Assembly (NCBI GenBank): GCA_016584305.1
Contig: JACEEZ010004788.1
Coordinates: forward strand, 318,272 to 382,271
DNA length: 64,000 nt
Direction: 5' to 3'
From: Chionoecetes opilio
Taxonomy: Eukaryota; Arthropoda; Malacostraca; Decapoda; Majidae
Positions within the stretch are counted from its first letter, which is position 1. Every line of letters begins with the position of its first letter. The position numbers and the translations under genes are program-made. Below are positions 52,136 through 61,680 of the stretch, in pieces. Below the pieces are notes generated by a model. That model did no database searches. It had not been told where the DNA came from and saw only the letters and a program-made list of their open reading frames with translations.

Positions 52136-52649
52136 CAGCCTTGCCCAACTAAATTTCTGCCGATTTTCTCAGTTTTTGAAATAATTATACTTAATTAATG
52201 CCTGGGTTGATTAGTGACGTTGTTTTGAGGTTGCCGTTGTTTTAAATGCCGGTTAAATGAGGTTCTCCTGTATTGGGATTTTGGGCGATTCCATAAGAGT
52301 AACTCTCAAAACAACGGCAAAATGAGTTATCCGGCATGCGCTCCCCCCCGAGGGTGCCGGATAAACGAGGTTCTCCTGTATCTTCATTTGTTGCTGATTT
52401 ACTTTGAAAACACTTTAGGTGCATTTTTTTCATTGATAAAAAGTGGCGCTTGTGCCGTTCCATATCTTGATTTTCTTAGATTAAATTTTAAACGCGTTTT
52501 TCTCAGTGTTTTAAAAGTGGCGCTTGTGCCGTTTCAATTCTAGGCGCCTGACTTGGTGACAGGCCTCGGTGACGTGACCCGACTGTCTGCCTCGGGTACT
52601 CAACATGGCTGGTCGTTAATCCCACCCTGCTTACACACAAACAATAGCA

Positions 52650-52985
52650 AATATCATGCATAGACTATATACCACTACTACTACTAATGCCACAATCACA
52701 TGCACTACTGCTACATCTTACCACTACTACTACTAATTCCACAATCACATGCACTACTGCAACATCTTACCACTACTACTACTAATACCACAATCACATG
52801 CACTACTGCAACATCTTACCACTACTACTACTAATGCCACAATCACATGCACTACTGCAACATCTTACCACTACTACTACTAATGCCACAATCACATGCA
52901 CTACTGCAACATCTTACCACTACTACTACTAATGCCACAATCACATGCACTACTGCAACATCTTACCACTACTACTACTAAGGCC
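52650..52985. repeat. 49-bp minisatellite
   Basis: About seven copies of CTACTACTACTAATGCCACA, ATCACATGCACTACTGCAAC and ATCTTACCA. Confidence 0.95.
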
Positions 52986-53095
52986 ACTATATTAAGTAAT
53001 AACTACTGGTACTGTTGCTTCCAAAACTCTTAATACTTCACGTGGTACTCAAAAAACTGATGAGATTTGGTGTGGTAGTTCCTGCAGTGACGTCC

Positions 53096-53170
53096 TCAGT
53101 TAAAGTTCCCATAGTGGTTGTTGTTGCTGAGGTAGAGGGCCAGGGCGGTGTGCAGGAAGTCATACTGTTC
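53096..53170 (-). CDS. RPTP last coding exon
   Basis: On the minus strand the acceptor CTACACCCACAG precedes GAACAGTATGACTTCC. Phase 0, 24 codons and TGA. EQYDFLHTALALYLSNNNHY is the final helix of a PTP domain. Confidence 0.78.
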   Translation of the reverse strand, partial: EQYDFLHTALALYLSNNNHYGNFN

Positions 53171-53534
53171 CTGTGGGTGTAGGGACCAGTTAGCAGGTTT
53201 TAGAAGGACACTAAAGGCTGTTCGGCAGTGGTGTATCAATCTCCCGCCGCCCTCCCAGATGTACCCTGCAATTGTCTGACTCAAATTGAGACCAACAAGA
53301 CACTGCCAAGACTCACAAGGTTCACGATGAACTGTGGTCTGTCCTGCTGAATGCTGGCCACTGAGCGGTAGATGTCCACCTCCTGGATCAGGTTGGCACG
53401 GGACACGGCCAGCATCAAGGCAGCCACCACGCCACACCCCGACGCACCGTCCCTGCAACACACTGTCTCTCACCACCTGCACGGCCCCTCCAGGTCACAC
53501 ACACACACACACACACACACAACACACACACACA

Positions 53535-53565
<31 letters not shown>

Positions 53566-56500
53566 CAAGCTGAACATTGTAAGGATCCAGAAAGAAAGGG
53601 ATGGATGGAACAAAATACAAGAGGAAAAGGAAACAGATCTAAGGAAAATAATTGTGGATGAACAACAGATCCATGAAAACCCGCTGCAACAAGAGATGAT
53701 CCACGTACTGAAGAAGAAAGAAGAGGGAATGGTGGATACAAAAAATGTGCCACAGTTTATGGAAAGCAAGAGAAGCATAACCTGGTAAGTACCACAAAGG
53801 AAGAGGAAGAGCTAGGTTAGTAAGAGTAAAGAACTGATCAAAGTTTCCAATGAAGAAGATGAGAATGCCCTTAAAGAAAACAAATTGATGAAGTACCAAG
53901 GCTGGAAAAGTATGTCAAGAGTGGACGTATAAGATAAAACACTTTCATCCTATCTAGACACTTTGCAACTTCAGTAAAACCTCTCGTATTCGGACACTCA
54001 TTATTCGGACTTTGACATTATTCGGACCTTCTCCTTTTTTTTTTTTCTTTTTTTTTTTTTTTAGGGGTCGAAATTTCCTAGCTATATAGTACCTAGAATT
54101 TTTTTTTTTTTTTTTTTTTTTTGGGGGGGGTCGAAATTTCCTATACACCTATGATTTTTTTATTTTATTTTTTTATTTTATTATATATCCCCCCATATAT
54201 AATCCCCCCATTATTCGGATCCTTGCATTACTCGGACCACTCATTGGCCCAATTAGTCCGAATATGGGAGGTTTTACTGTACCAACGACAAGGTTGGGAC
54301 TATACACGACAAGGACTATACAAAGCGCCACCATGCCAGGACGAACTTGGTGGGCTCGAACCGCTGACCGAATGTAGGGACGCTACACGTGAGCCCACAG
54401 CTCTACCAACCGAGCCATCCTGACGGGTTCAAAGGTGGACAGAGAGCCATTAGAATTAGATCAAAATGACAGATGGCAGCTACTATTTGTGCTACAGAGA
54501 ACAGGAAATTTAAGGAACATTGAAGAGTATAAAATAGTGTGGCTTAAGAAAGATATGAGTGAAGAACAGAGGCCTGAATAGCAGGAGTTATTGCTTGAAA
54601 TGCAAGAACAGAGGCCTGAATAGCAGGAGTTATTGCTTGAAATGAAAGAACAGAGGCCTGAATAGCAGGAGTTATTGCTTGAAATGCAAGAACAGAGGCC
54701 TGAATAGCAGGAGTTATTGCTTGAAATGAAAGAACAGAGGCCTGAATAGCAGGAGTTATTGCTTGAAATGAAGAACAGAGGCCTGAATAGCAGGAGTTAT
54801 TGCTTGAAATGCAAAGAACAGAGGCCTGAATAGCAGGAGTTATTGCTTGAAATGCAAGAAACAGAGGCCTGCAATAGCAGGAGTTATTGCTTGAAATGAA
54901 AGAACAGAGGCCTGAATAGCAGGAGTTATTGCTTGAAATGAAAGAACAGAGGCCTGAATAGCAGGAGTTATTGCTTGAAATGAAAGAACAGAGGCCTGAA
55001 TAGCAGGAGTTATTGCTTGAAATGAAAGAACAGAGGCTAATAGCAGGAGTTATTGCTTGAAATGAAAGAACAGAGGCCTGAATAGCAGGAGTTATTGCTT
55101 GAAATGAAAGAACAGAGGCCTGAATAGCAGGAGTTATTGCTTGAAATGAAAGAACAGAGGCCTGAATAGCAGGAGTTAGTGCTTGAAATGAAAGAACAGA
55201 GGCCTGAATAGCAGGAGTTATTGCTTGAAATGAAAGAACAGAGGCCTCAATAGCAGGAGTTATTGCTTGAAATGCAAGAACAGAGGCCTGAATAGCAGGA
55301 GTTATTGCTTGAAATGAAAGAACAGAGGCCTGAATAGCAGGAGTTATTGCTTGAAATGAAAGAACAGAGGCCTGAATAGCAGGAGTTATTGCTTGAAATG
55401 AAAGAACAGAGGCCTGAATAGCAGGAGTTATTGCTTGAAATGAAAGAACAGAGGCCTGAATAGCAGGAGTTATTGCTTGAAATGCAAGAACAGAGGCCTG
55501 AATAGCAGGAGTTATTGCTTGAAATGAAAGAACAGAGGCCTGAATAGCAGGAGTTATTGCTTGAAATGCAAGAACAGAGGCCTTGAAATAGCAAGGAGCT
55601 TATTGCTTGAAATGAAAGAACAGAGGCCTGAATAGCAGGAGTTATTGCTTGAAATGCAAGAACAGAGGCCTGAATAGCAGGAGTTATTGCTTGAAATGAA
55701 AGAACAAAATGGCTACCGTAGATAACAGTGAAGTCGCCACCTGCAGTGATGTCGCCAGGCGCCATATATTACAAATTATAGCATTACTACTGATTTTTAT
55801 GTGCCACTGAAGTTACACAGTAGTTTATATCATGACTGTATGTGTATAATCTACTCTGTTTCAGCATTGTTTTATGCTTTGTAGCTGCAAGTATATACGG
55901 TTTCAAATTTCACTACGCGTTTTTTTTTCGGGCGACGACGACAGCGGTACGACACTCGGTAAATAAACACTAGATGGCGACTCTACTGTTGGTAGCCACT
56001 TTGTAGATATTTTTGTCATTTGTTCATTTATAGCCATAATATGACACATATGAAGACACAAAATGACACAGACTCTCCAGATAGCCCCTTCTAACTTTCC
56101 TGAAATCATGGATGTAGAAATGTAACTATTAACGTCACCACACGGCTGTAAACAGAAAAAAAAGTTGTCCTGGCGACTTAGTGCTATCTACGGTACAAGA
56201 CAGAGTAAGAAGATATCTATTGGCAGCTGAGGGACTGCATGATAATAAAGTTCTTGGAATAGAGCATCCTGGAGCACAAAGAAGGGATACAGGTATTGTA
56301 CACTAACAGTGATGGGCTCATCCCTAGAAAATGGAAATTAATGGATTAATTTAGAGAAACACATTGACAGTGTGCCTAACCAAAATTATGTTAACCCCTT
56401 CACGCCCGGATCTTTCCTGTGCAATATAAAATCGTCAGTTGTTAGCCATAAAATTACGAAAAGTGACTGAATATACCAAATAAGCTAGTGGACAAGGATA

Positions 56501-59500
56501 CTAAACAGGTCATATCTATAAAACATTGCTTATAGTCACTAAAAATCGTCTAATGGCACCCAAATTACAATGGAAATTACATTATGGGCCTCAAGGGGTT
56601 AAACGAGGATATTAAGATGACAGAGAATAATGGTATTTATAACCCATGAAGGAAAGATAAGTTTAGAAGAAATGGAGGTGATAATTACAGCTCAGCCTAC
56701 ACAGCACACTCAGAGCCTCCTGCCCCGCTCTCCCACAGCCACATACTTGACACAGCACAACTCAGAGCCTCCTGCCCCTCTCCCACAGCCACATACTTGA
56801 CACAGCACACACTCAGAGCCTCCTGCCCCCTCTCCCACAGCCACATACTTGACACAGCACACACTCAGAGCCTCCTGCCCCCTCTCCCACAGCCACATAC
56901 TTGACACAGCACACACTCAGAGTCTCCTGCCCCGCTCTCCCACAGCCACATACTTGACACAGCACACACTCAGAGCCTCCTGCCCCCTCTCCCACAGCCA
57001 CATACTTGACACAGCACACACTCAGAGCCTCCTGCCCCTCTCCCACAGCCACATACTTGACACAGCACACTCAGAGCCTCCTGCCCCGCTCTCCCACAGC
57101 CACATACTTGACACAGCACACTCAGAGCCTCCTGCCCCTCTCCCACAGCCACATACTTGACACAGCACACTCAGAGCCTCCTGCCCCGCTCTCCCACAGC
57201 CACATACTTCTGACACGCGGACTGTTGGCAGGAGCTAGCCCCTACTTTCCACAGGCCAGGAATAGGCAGCAGGAGGCACTGCAGCGCTGGCCATCCCAGC
57301 TATGAGTGCAGCAGCGACACGGTGCTAGGATCACCTTGCCCTGGGATCCAAGGAACAGAATAATGTGGCTGCAACTTTCCAGAGCCTCCTCCTCTCGCTC
57401 TCTCTCACTCCATCTCATCTCCTCTCAGCTCTCTCCTCTCCTCTCCTCACACCATCTCTTCTCCCTCGCTCTCTCTGCCTCTCCTCTCTTTTACTTTATG
57501 TTGTATTCTTATAGGTTCAAGTCATGAGCTTCCAGCTGGACTACTGAGAACTATCTTGACACTGCCTGTCTGTTTGTCTGTCTGTCCGTCTGTCTGTCCC
57601 TGTCTGTCATCCTCTCTATCTCTCTGACTTCCTGTCCTCGTCTGTCTGTCGTCCCCTCCTCAGTCCTCCTCTCTCTCTCTCCACTCCCATACCATCACAC
57701 TATCTATCTCCCCTTCTCCATCTACTACTATCTTAAATCCTCTCTATCTTCCCTTAGGCGCCACCTAGACTGGAACACTACTCGCCCGCCTCCCCAGACT
57801 AGGTTAGGTACGTTAGGAGTTAGCCCGTTAGGTCTCCAATAGCCCTGGTTGAGTATGTCAGAGCTTCTGCTTCGCTCTGACTCCTCTCACGATTTCACCG
57901 TGTGATCTCTGAGCCTTAAGAACATCTGAAAATGAACATAAGTCGACTACAAGAGCTCGTGAACCTACACGTAGGTAGTTCCTGTTTACTTAACACTACC
58001 TACATCCCCTTTCACCCCCATCATGAAATGATCTCAGGCTCCTTTTAAAGCCCCCTTCTACTCGCACTACTACCTGTCCTACTGAGTCCATTCCACCATC
58101 CATACCACCCATTTGTGACACAGTTTTTCTCTATTTCCTTCAAGCACCTTTTCCAGCTGAATCCTTACTTCTTAGTTCTCCCTGCTGACAGCCTAAGAAG
58201 ACACTCGCCTTGCCCCCTTTCCAAGCCATACTGTGTCCCACCAGGGTTATGTACCAGTGACGCCCACCCACACACCCTGCTGCACTGGAGGTCACACTCA
58301 CTACAGACTCCCTGCTCCCTGCCCCAGTCCACTTACACCCTCATTGTGGAGGATAAACTCCAAGCTGGATGATAGTTCGATATGAGAACTATCTTAGTTC
58401 ATGACACAGAAACATCCGTTGTAGCTGAGTGAGTTGTATTGACTGACACATACTTAGGAAACACACGGTGCACACCTTTCTGCAAAAGTCAAGGATGAAG
58501 GGAGGCTCGAGCAATACAAATATCAGGAACCTTGATGTAATCCACAAGCTATCCATTGCAGTGTTTCTTGTTCCTCTCTCCTCCTCCTCCTCCTCCCTCC
58601 TCTCTCCTCCTGTACCCCACCTATCCTTTTTGCATTGTTGTTTTCTAGGTAGTCTCTACTCCTCCTCCTCCTCCTGACCCACAAGCTATCCACTTGCTGT
58701 GTTTTCTCATGTATGTCTGTCTCTTCCTCCTCCTCCTCTCTGTACCCACAAGCTATCGCTTGCGTGTTCTATGTGTCTCTCTCCTCCTCTCCTCCTCCTG
58801 TACCCACACAGCTATCCATTGCAGTGTTTCTATGTAAGTCTCTCTCCTCCTCATCCTCCTCCTGTACCCACAGCATCCCATTTGCAGTGTTTTCTCTGGT
58901 GTAAAGTCTCTCTCCTCCTACTCCTTCCTCCTTCCTCCGTTGTACCCACAAACAAGCTAGCCAATTTGCAGAGGTTTCCTGTTTAAATGATCTCTTCTCC
59001 TCCTCCATATGACAGCTCCTTAAGTCAAACTGATGTCAACTTCTTGCTATAGTAGTTAATAGAAGGACGTTTTGGCGAGGCTTTCAAGGTTCATGTTTGC
59101 CCGGAGTGCCGACGTGTCACCACATCACGTCCGGAAACTCCCTACAGTGAAAGCAAAGGGAGTTACAATTCACTACTCTTCTGACTTACCTTGTTGACCT
59201 ACTTGTGTTACCTGTTGTATTTAACTTCAGTGTGTGCGTATGAGGGGAAGTTAATTATACTTGCTGGCTTCCCGTCCTCATGTCTGGTTGTCCACGATCT
59301 CGGCTTTGTGAAATCATTGATGATCTGGACATCTACTCTGCCACTGTCCAGGTTTTCTGCTCATTCAACAGTAGACAGCTAGACAAATAGGCTCTACTTA
59401 TAGCCTTACAACGTTCTATCTTCTTTAGCTTCTTTTCCATGCTTCTTGAATAGTAGTCTGTGTGCAGTGTGTGTGTGTGTTGTCGTGTGTGTTGTCTCTC

Positions 59501-60373
59501 AAGAGCCACGCAACACTCACCGGGTGTTTCTCCGGGAAGGTGTGCACCAGCACCCCCGGCCACCTTCCGTTCATACACCAGCGCACATCCTTGCCAGCGT
59601 GTGACTCTGGGGGTGCTCTTCGCCGCCAGGTCCGTCCTGTGGCAGAGAGGAGGAGTTCCAATAGCAGTGTTGTTATGTGTCTCTTCTGTGTGTACAGAGA
59701 GATGATTAGAATTTGTAGGTGTGTGTGTGTGTACGTGTGTATTTCCCTAGATATGTTTTAGAGGGCCTGACTACACTGGTGGGGTCCCGTCCTCCTGTAC
59801 AGCTACATTGATCAGTCTTTCTTTCAACTGTGCACATTATCTGCCATACTCACCCTCCTCGTTTAGTCCATTGCAAACTTCTTCATTGCTATGAGAAAGT
59901 CTGTACTCTCTTTCTCTCTCTCTTCAGGCATCTTCCATTTGCTAGTGTTTTTGTAGTCCTCTTCTGTAGTACTCCTGCTCCGGTCACGTATGTCACTCTT
60001 GCTGTTCTTAGAGCGTTTGTCAGGCTTCAAGCATGTTCAGTTCAGTCTCCACTATCCTCTCGACTCCTAGGGAAAGAAAGGGAGTTACAATTCACTACTC
60101 ATTCTTACTTACCTGTGTTGACCTACTTGTTTACCTGGTTGTATTTACTTAGGTGTGATGCGTATGAGGGAAGTTAATTATACTTGTGGCTCCCGTCTCC
60201 ATGTCTGGTTCCAGCGATCTCGGCTTTGAAATCATGAATGATCTTGGAATCTACTCTGTCACTGTCTAGGTTATTCTGCTCATTAACATAGACAGCTAGA
60301 CAAAATGCTCTACTTATAGCCTTCAAACGTTCTATCTTCTTTAGCTTCTTTTCATGGCTTCTTGAATGTGTGT

Positions 60374-60418
<45 letters not shown>

Positions 60419-60560
60419 TCAAGAGCCACGCAACACTCACCGGGTGGTTCTCCGGGAAGGTGTGCACCAGCACCCACACGGCCACCTTCCGTTCATACAC
60501 CAGGCGCCACATCCTGCCCAGCGTGTGACTCTGGGGGTGCTCGCCGGCCAGGTAGGCGTC
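53096..60560 (-). CDS. Receptor-type protein tyrosine phosphatase, D2 domain, C-terminal exons
   Basis: Read on the minus strand, exons at 60441-60560, (about 57320-56703), 53452-53317 and 53170-53096 give, in order, AYLAGEHPQSHTLGRMWRLV and VWVLVHTF; a degraded LGWPALQC; DGASGCGVVAALMLAVSRAN with DIYRSVASIQQDRPQFIVNL; and EQYDFLHTALALYL with end HYGNFN. This is the motif order of a PTP domain (Y.A.QGP...FWRM.W, GWP, HC.AG.GR.G, RP...Q...QY.F...AL..YL). The C-terminus ending in NF plus one residue resembles receptor PTPs with tandem domains. The P-loop, reconstructed as C-R-D-G-A-S-G, has Gly at the catalytic Arg position, as in inactive D2 domains. D1, the transmembrane and ectodomain exons lie outside the window. 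Frame problems in the middle exon mean the locus could be a pseudogene or a poorly assembled real gene. Confidence 0.62.
53317..53452 (-). CDS. RPTP exon with P-loop and following helices
   Basis: On the minus strand the acceptor TGTGTTGCAG precedes GGACGGTGCG and the donor is AACCTT|GTGAGT. It enters in phase 2 and leaves in phase 0. It encodes DGASGCGVVAALMLAVSRAN and the conserved DIYRSV...QQDRPQF segment. Joining VNL to EQYDF restores the usual ...LEQY.F motif. Confidence 0.8.
53496..53568. repeat. (AC)n microsatellite
   Basis: Interrupted AC dinucleotides just upstream of the P-loop exon on the minus strand. Confidence 0.95.
53972..54279. mobile_element. Tigger-like MITE (CAGTAAAACCTC ends)
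   Basis: CAGTAAAACCTCTCGTATTC and, inverted, GAATATGGGAGGTTTTACTG, with ATTCGGAC repeats and long poly-T runs inside. About 308 bp. Confidence 0.8.
54288..54428 (-). mobile_element. tRNA-derived SINE head (family 4)
   Basis: The minus strand carries GGATGGCTCGGTTGGTAGAG (A-box-like) and GCGGTTCGAGCCC (B box). Confidence 0.65.
54564..55700. repeat. 42-bp minisatellite grown from a LINE ORF1 segment
   Basis: About 27 copies of a 42-bp unit (ACAGAGGCCTGAATAGCAGG, AGTTATTGCTTGAAATGAAA, GA). In the frame of the upstream LINE relic each unit reads EQRPE-stop-QELLLEMK, so 14 codons of ORF1 coding sequence were amplified after a stop had arisen. A few units near 55580-55605 carry 1-bp insertions. 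Confidence 0.93.
55716..56193. mobile_element. TA-flanked MITE, CCGTAGATAACA family, copy 3
   Basis: CCGTAGATAACAGTGAAGTC to GACTTAGTGCTATCTACGG, with TA on both sides. It is inserted at the end of the 42-bp array. Confidence 0.85.
56391..56602. mobile_element. piggyBac-like MITE, copy 19
   Basis: TTAACCCCTTCACGCCCGG to CTCAAGGGGTTAA. Confidence 0.85.
56703..57210. repeat. ~51-bp minisatellite
   Basis: About ten units containing CACTCAGAGCCTCCTGCCCC and CTCCCACAGCCACATACTTG on the + strand. Unit length varies by 1-4 bp through AC number and C/G insertions. Confidence 0.95.
56703..57320 (-). pseudogene. RPTP middle exon expanded by a 51-bp minisatellite
   Basis: On the minus strand, near 57315-57240, the frame reads STVSLLHS-stop-LGWPALQC and continues to SACQKYVAVGERG. 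The next ~500 bp repeat a ~51-bp unit about ten times, reading KYVAVGEGQEALSVCC or shifted versions. The last unit, near 56703, reads ALSVLC followed by AG then GCTGAG. Joined to the P-loop exon this gives VLCRDGASGCG with matching phase 2, but it needs a GC-AG intron. Each full unit also carries CAA|GTATGT, a good donor. The stop codon and frame shifts leave it unclear whether this is a decayed exon or a misassembled one. Confidence 0.42.
57360..57790. repeat. CT-rich low-complexity sequence
   Basis: CTCTCC, CTGTCTGT and related runs. No gene seen. Confidence 0.8.
57912..58200 (-). mobile_element. CR1-type LINE 3' end with many small indels
   Basis: It aligns to the CR1 3' end throughout but has far more single-base insertions and deletions than any other copy in the window (for example CCCATCATGAAATGATCTCAG against CATCCATGAATTTATCCAG). 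Confidence 0.75.
58545..58985. repeat. Degenerate ~75-bp minisatellite
   Basis: Six units with CACAAGCTATCCATTGCAGT, TTC[T/C]..TGTAAGTCTCTCTC and CTCCTCCTCCTGTACC. They are again indel-rich. Confidence 0.8.
59521..59636 (-). pseudogene. Frameshifted duplicate of the RPTP exon
   Basis: It is the counterpart of 60441-60560 in the tandem duplicate: 116 bp instead of 120, so the frame is lost. The splice-site bases (CCACAG acceptor, GTGAGT donor) are retained. Confidence 0.75.
60441..60560 (-). CDS. RPTP D2 exon (Y-A-..-WRLVYE motif)
   Basis: On the minus strand the acceptor CTCTGCCACAG precedes GACGCCTACC and the donor is CACCCG|GTGAGT. It is 40 codons, phase 0 at both ends. DAYLAGEHPQSHTLGRMWRL and VYERKVAVWVLVHTF correspond to the PTP segment YIA.QGPL..T..DFWRMVWE. 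It looks intact. Confidence 0.75.
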
Positions 60561-60651
60561 CTGTGGCAGAGAGGAGGAGTTACAATAGCAGGTGTGTGTA
60601 TGTGTGTGTGTGTGTGTCAGAGAGGATGAGTTAGAATTGTAGGTGTGTGTG

Positions 60652-61118
60652 TGTGTACGTGTGTATTTACCTAGTAGTGTTTTACAGGGCCTGAGCTACA
60701 CTGGTGGGGTCCCGTCTCCGTAGCTACATTTATCCAGTCTTTCTTTCAACTGGTGCACATTATGTGCCGATATCACCTCCTCGTTTAGTCCATTGCAAAC
60801 TTCTACATTGCTATGAGGGAAGCTGTACTTCTTTATGTTGTTCAGGCATCTCCCTTTTGCTAGTTGTTTTGTATGTCCTCTTGTGTAGCGACCTTCTCTT
60901 TGCTGCCGAGTCAGTAGTCTCTCATTGTCTGTTTCTTCCATCTTAGTTGTCAGCTTAAACACTGTTATTAAGTCTCCTCTTTCTCTTCTCTGCTCGAGTG
61001 TTGGTAACTTTATTTCCTTCAACCTTTCCTCATCAGAAAGTTCTTCTAGCTCTGCTACCATCTTTGTTGCCATTCTCTGTAGCCTCTAAAACTTTTTCAC
61101 ATGCTTCTTTTTTCTGAT
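60652..61118 (-). mobile_element. CR1-like LINE, second family, 3' end
   Basis: The minus-strand frame 60696-61073 reads MATKMVAELEELSDEERLKE, IKLPTLEQRRERGDLITVFK and NGLNEEVISAHNVHQLKERL. The 3' end is CTAGGTAAATACACACG followed by CA repeats. A partial twin is in duplicate copy 1 (about 59735-59990). Confidence 0.82.
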
Positions 61119-61124
61119 GTGGGC

Positions 61125-61676
61125 TGTGATGGTTGGCCCTCGCCCGTGGTAGTGCAGGCAGGATTTTTATAGTGATATGTACGTGATATGTATAGTGATA
61201 GTACGGGGACTCCGTAGTGTAGTGGTTAGCACGCTCGGCTCACAACCGAGAAGTCCCGGGTTCGATCCCGGGCGGAGCGAAGATAGACGGGTGGTCTTTC
61301 TTAAAACCCGAGCCCCTGTCCACCCAGCAGTGAATGGGTACTGGGTGTTAGCCGGGGGTTTGTGACCACCCTCCCGGCGTGGTGGCTTCGGCCAACACTA
61401 AGCTGCAGCGGTAGATCACTACGACTCTAAGGAATTATCCTCTAAACAAACAAACAAACAATATGCCTGTGATTAGAGGCTCATGCCGCCCCCCTGTGTC
61501 CTCCGATGCACTCGCAATCGAAGGTAGAGTTAATGGGCAGGGCATGTGGGTGTTCTTAGGCCACTCGACGGTGCAGAAAGATTTTAAGTGGATTTATGGG
61601 TCTCACTCGGGATCGAACTCGAGTCTTCGAGAACGCCACCCGGTGACGCTAACCACTCTGCTACCGCCTCCCCAGT
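61125..61676 (-). mobile_element. SINE family 1 (minus) split by another SINE
   Basis: The parts 61125-61193 and 61461-61676 form one family 1 SINE: TGGTTGGCCCTCGCCCGTGG on the left, and on the right the head, complement of GGGGAGGCGGTAGCAGAGTG. The SINE at 61203-61459 sits between them. Confidence 0.85.
61203..61459 (+). mobile_element. tRNA-Val-derived SINE (family 2)
   Basis: The head (61207-61280) folds as a tRNA with CTCGG/CCGAG anticodon stem, a CTCACAA loop (anticodon CAC, Val), A box TAGTGTAGTGGTTAGCAC and B box GGTTCGATCCC. Two acceptor-stem pairs and one T-stem pair fail, and a ~180-bp body with an (AAAC)n tail follows, so it is a SINE and not a tRNA gene. Confidence 0.82.
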
Positions 61677-61680
61677 GCTG

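Larger units (their letters stand above)
50203..52378. repeat. 2.2-kb near-perfect palindrome
   Basis: The left arm 50203-51237 and the right arm 51344-52378 are inverted copies with roughly 98% identity by eye. The 106-bp spacer (51238-51343) is itself one end of Tigger-like element C. Each arm carries, from the outside inwards, element C termini and the 3' end of an RNase H-bearing LINE. Flanks 50125-50200 and about 52383-52560 are also inverted relatives. Confidence 0.93.
53570..56390 (+). mobile_element. LINE ORF1-like relic, interrupted several times
   Basis: The pieces read WNKIQEEKETDLRKIIVDEQ, then NEEDENALKENKLMKYQGWK, then LDQNDRWQLLFVLQRTGNLR with IVWLKKDMSEEQRPE. The style (charged, WL..DM..EE.....L.E.) resembles ORF1 proteins of arthropod LINEs. 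It is interrupted by a Tigger-like element, a SINE, a 42-bp minisatellite and a MITE. Family assignment is tentative. Confidence 0.45.
59150..60975. repeat. ~920-bp tandem duplication with RPTP exon
   Basis: Copy 1 (about 59150-60070) and copy 2 (about 60072-60975) match in order: GGGAGTTACAATTCACTACT, GATCTCGGCTTTG, TCTTCTTTAGCTTCTTTTC, a GT run, the phosphatase exon, another GT run, and the LINE 3' end. Copy 1 carries many single-base indels relative to copy 2. Confidence 0.85.

Noticed and set aside
54564..55765. 172-codon minus-strand frame with 14-residue periodicity
   Set aside because: It is antisense to the LINE-derived 42-bp repeat and has no start context or domain.
58240..58380. 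Possible additional RPTP exon on the minus strand (SLEFILHNEG then GTAAGT)
   Set aside because: A good donor is present, but the peptide does not align convincingly to a PTP domain and the region is too indel-rich to judge.
61207..61280. tRNA-Val gene
   Set aside because: The anticodon arm and both internal promoter boxes are good. But acceptor and T-stem mismatches, plus a SINE body and (AAAC)n tail, show a tRNA-derived SINE.
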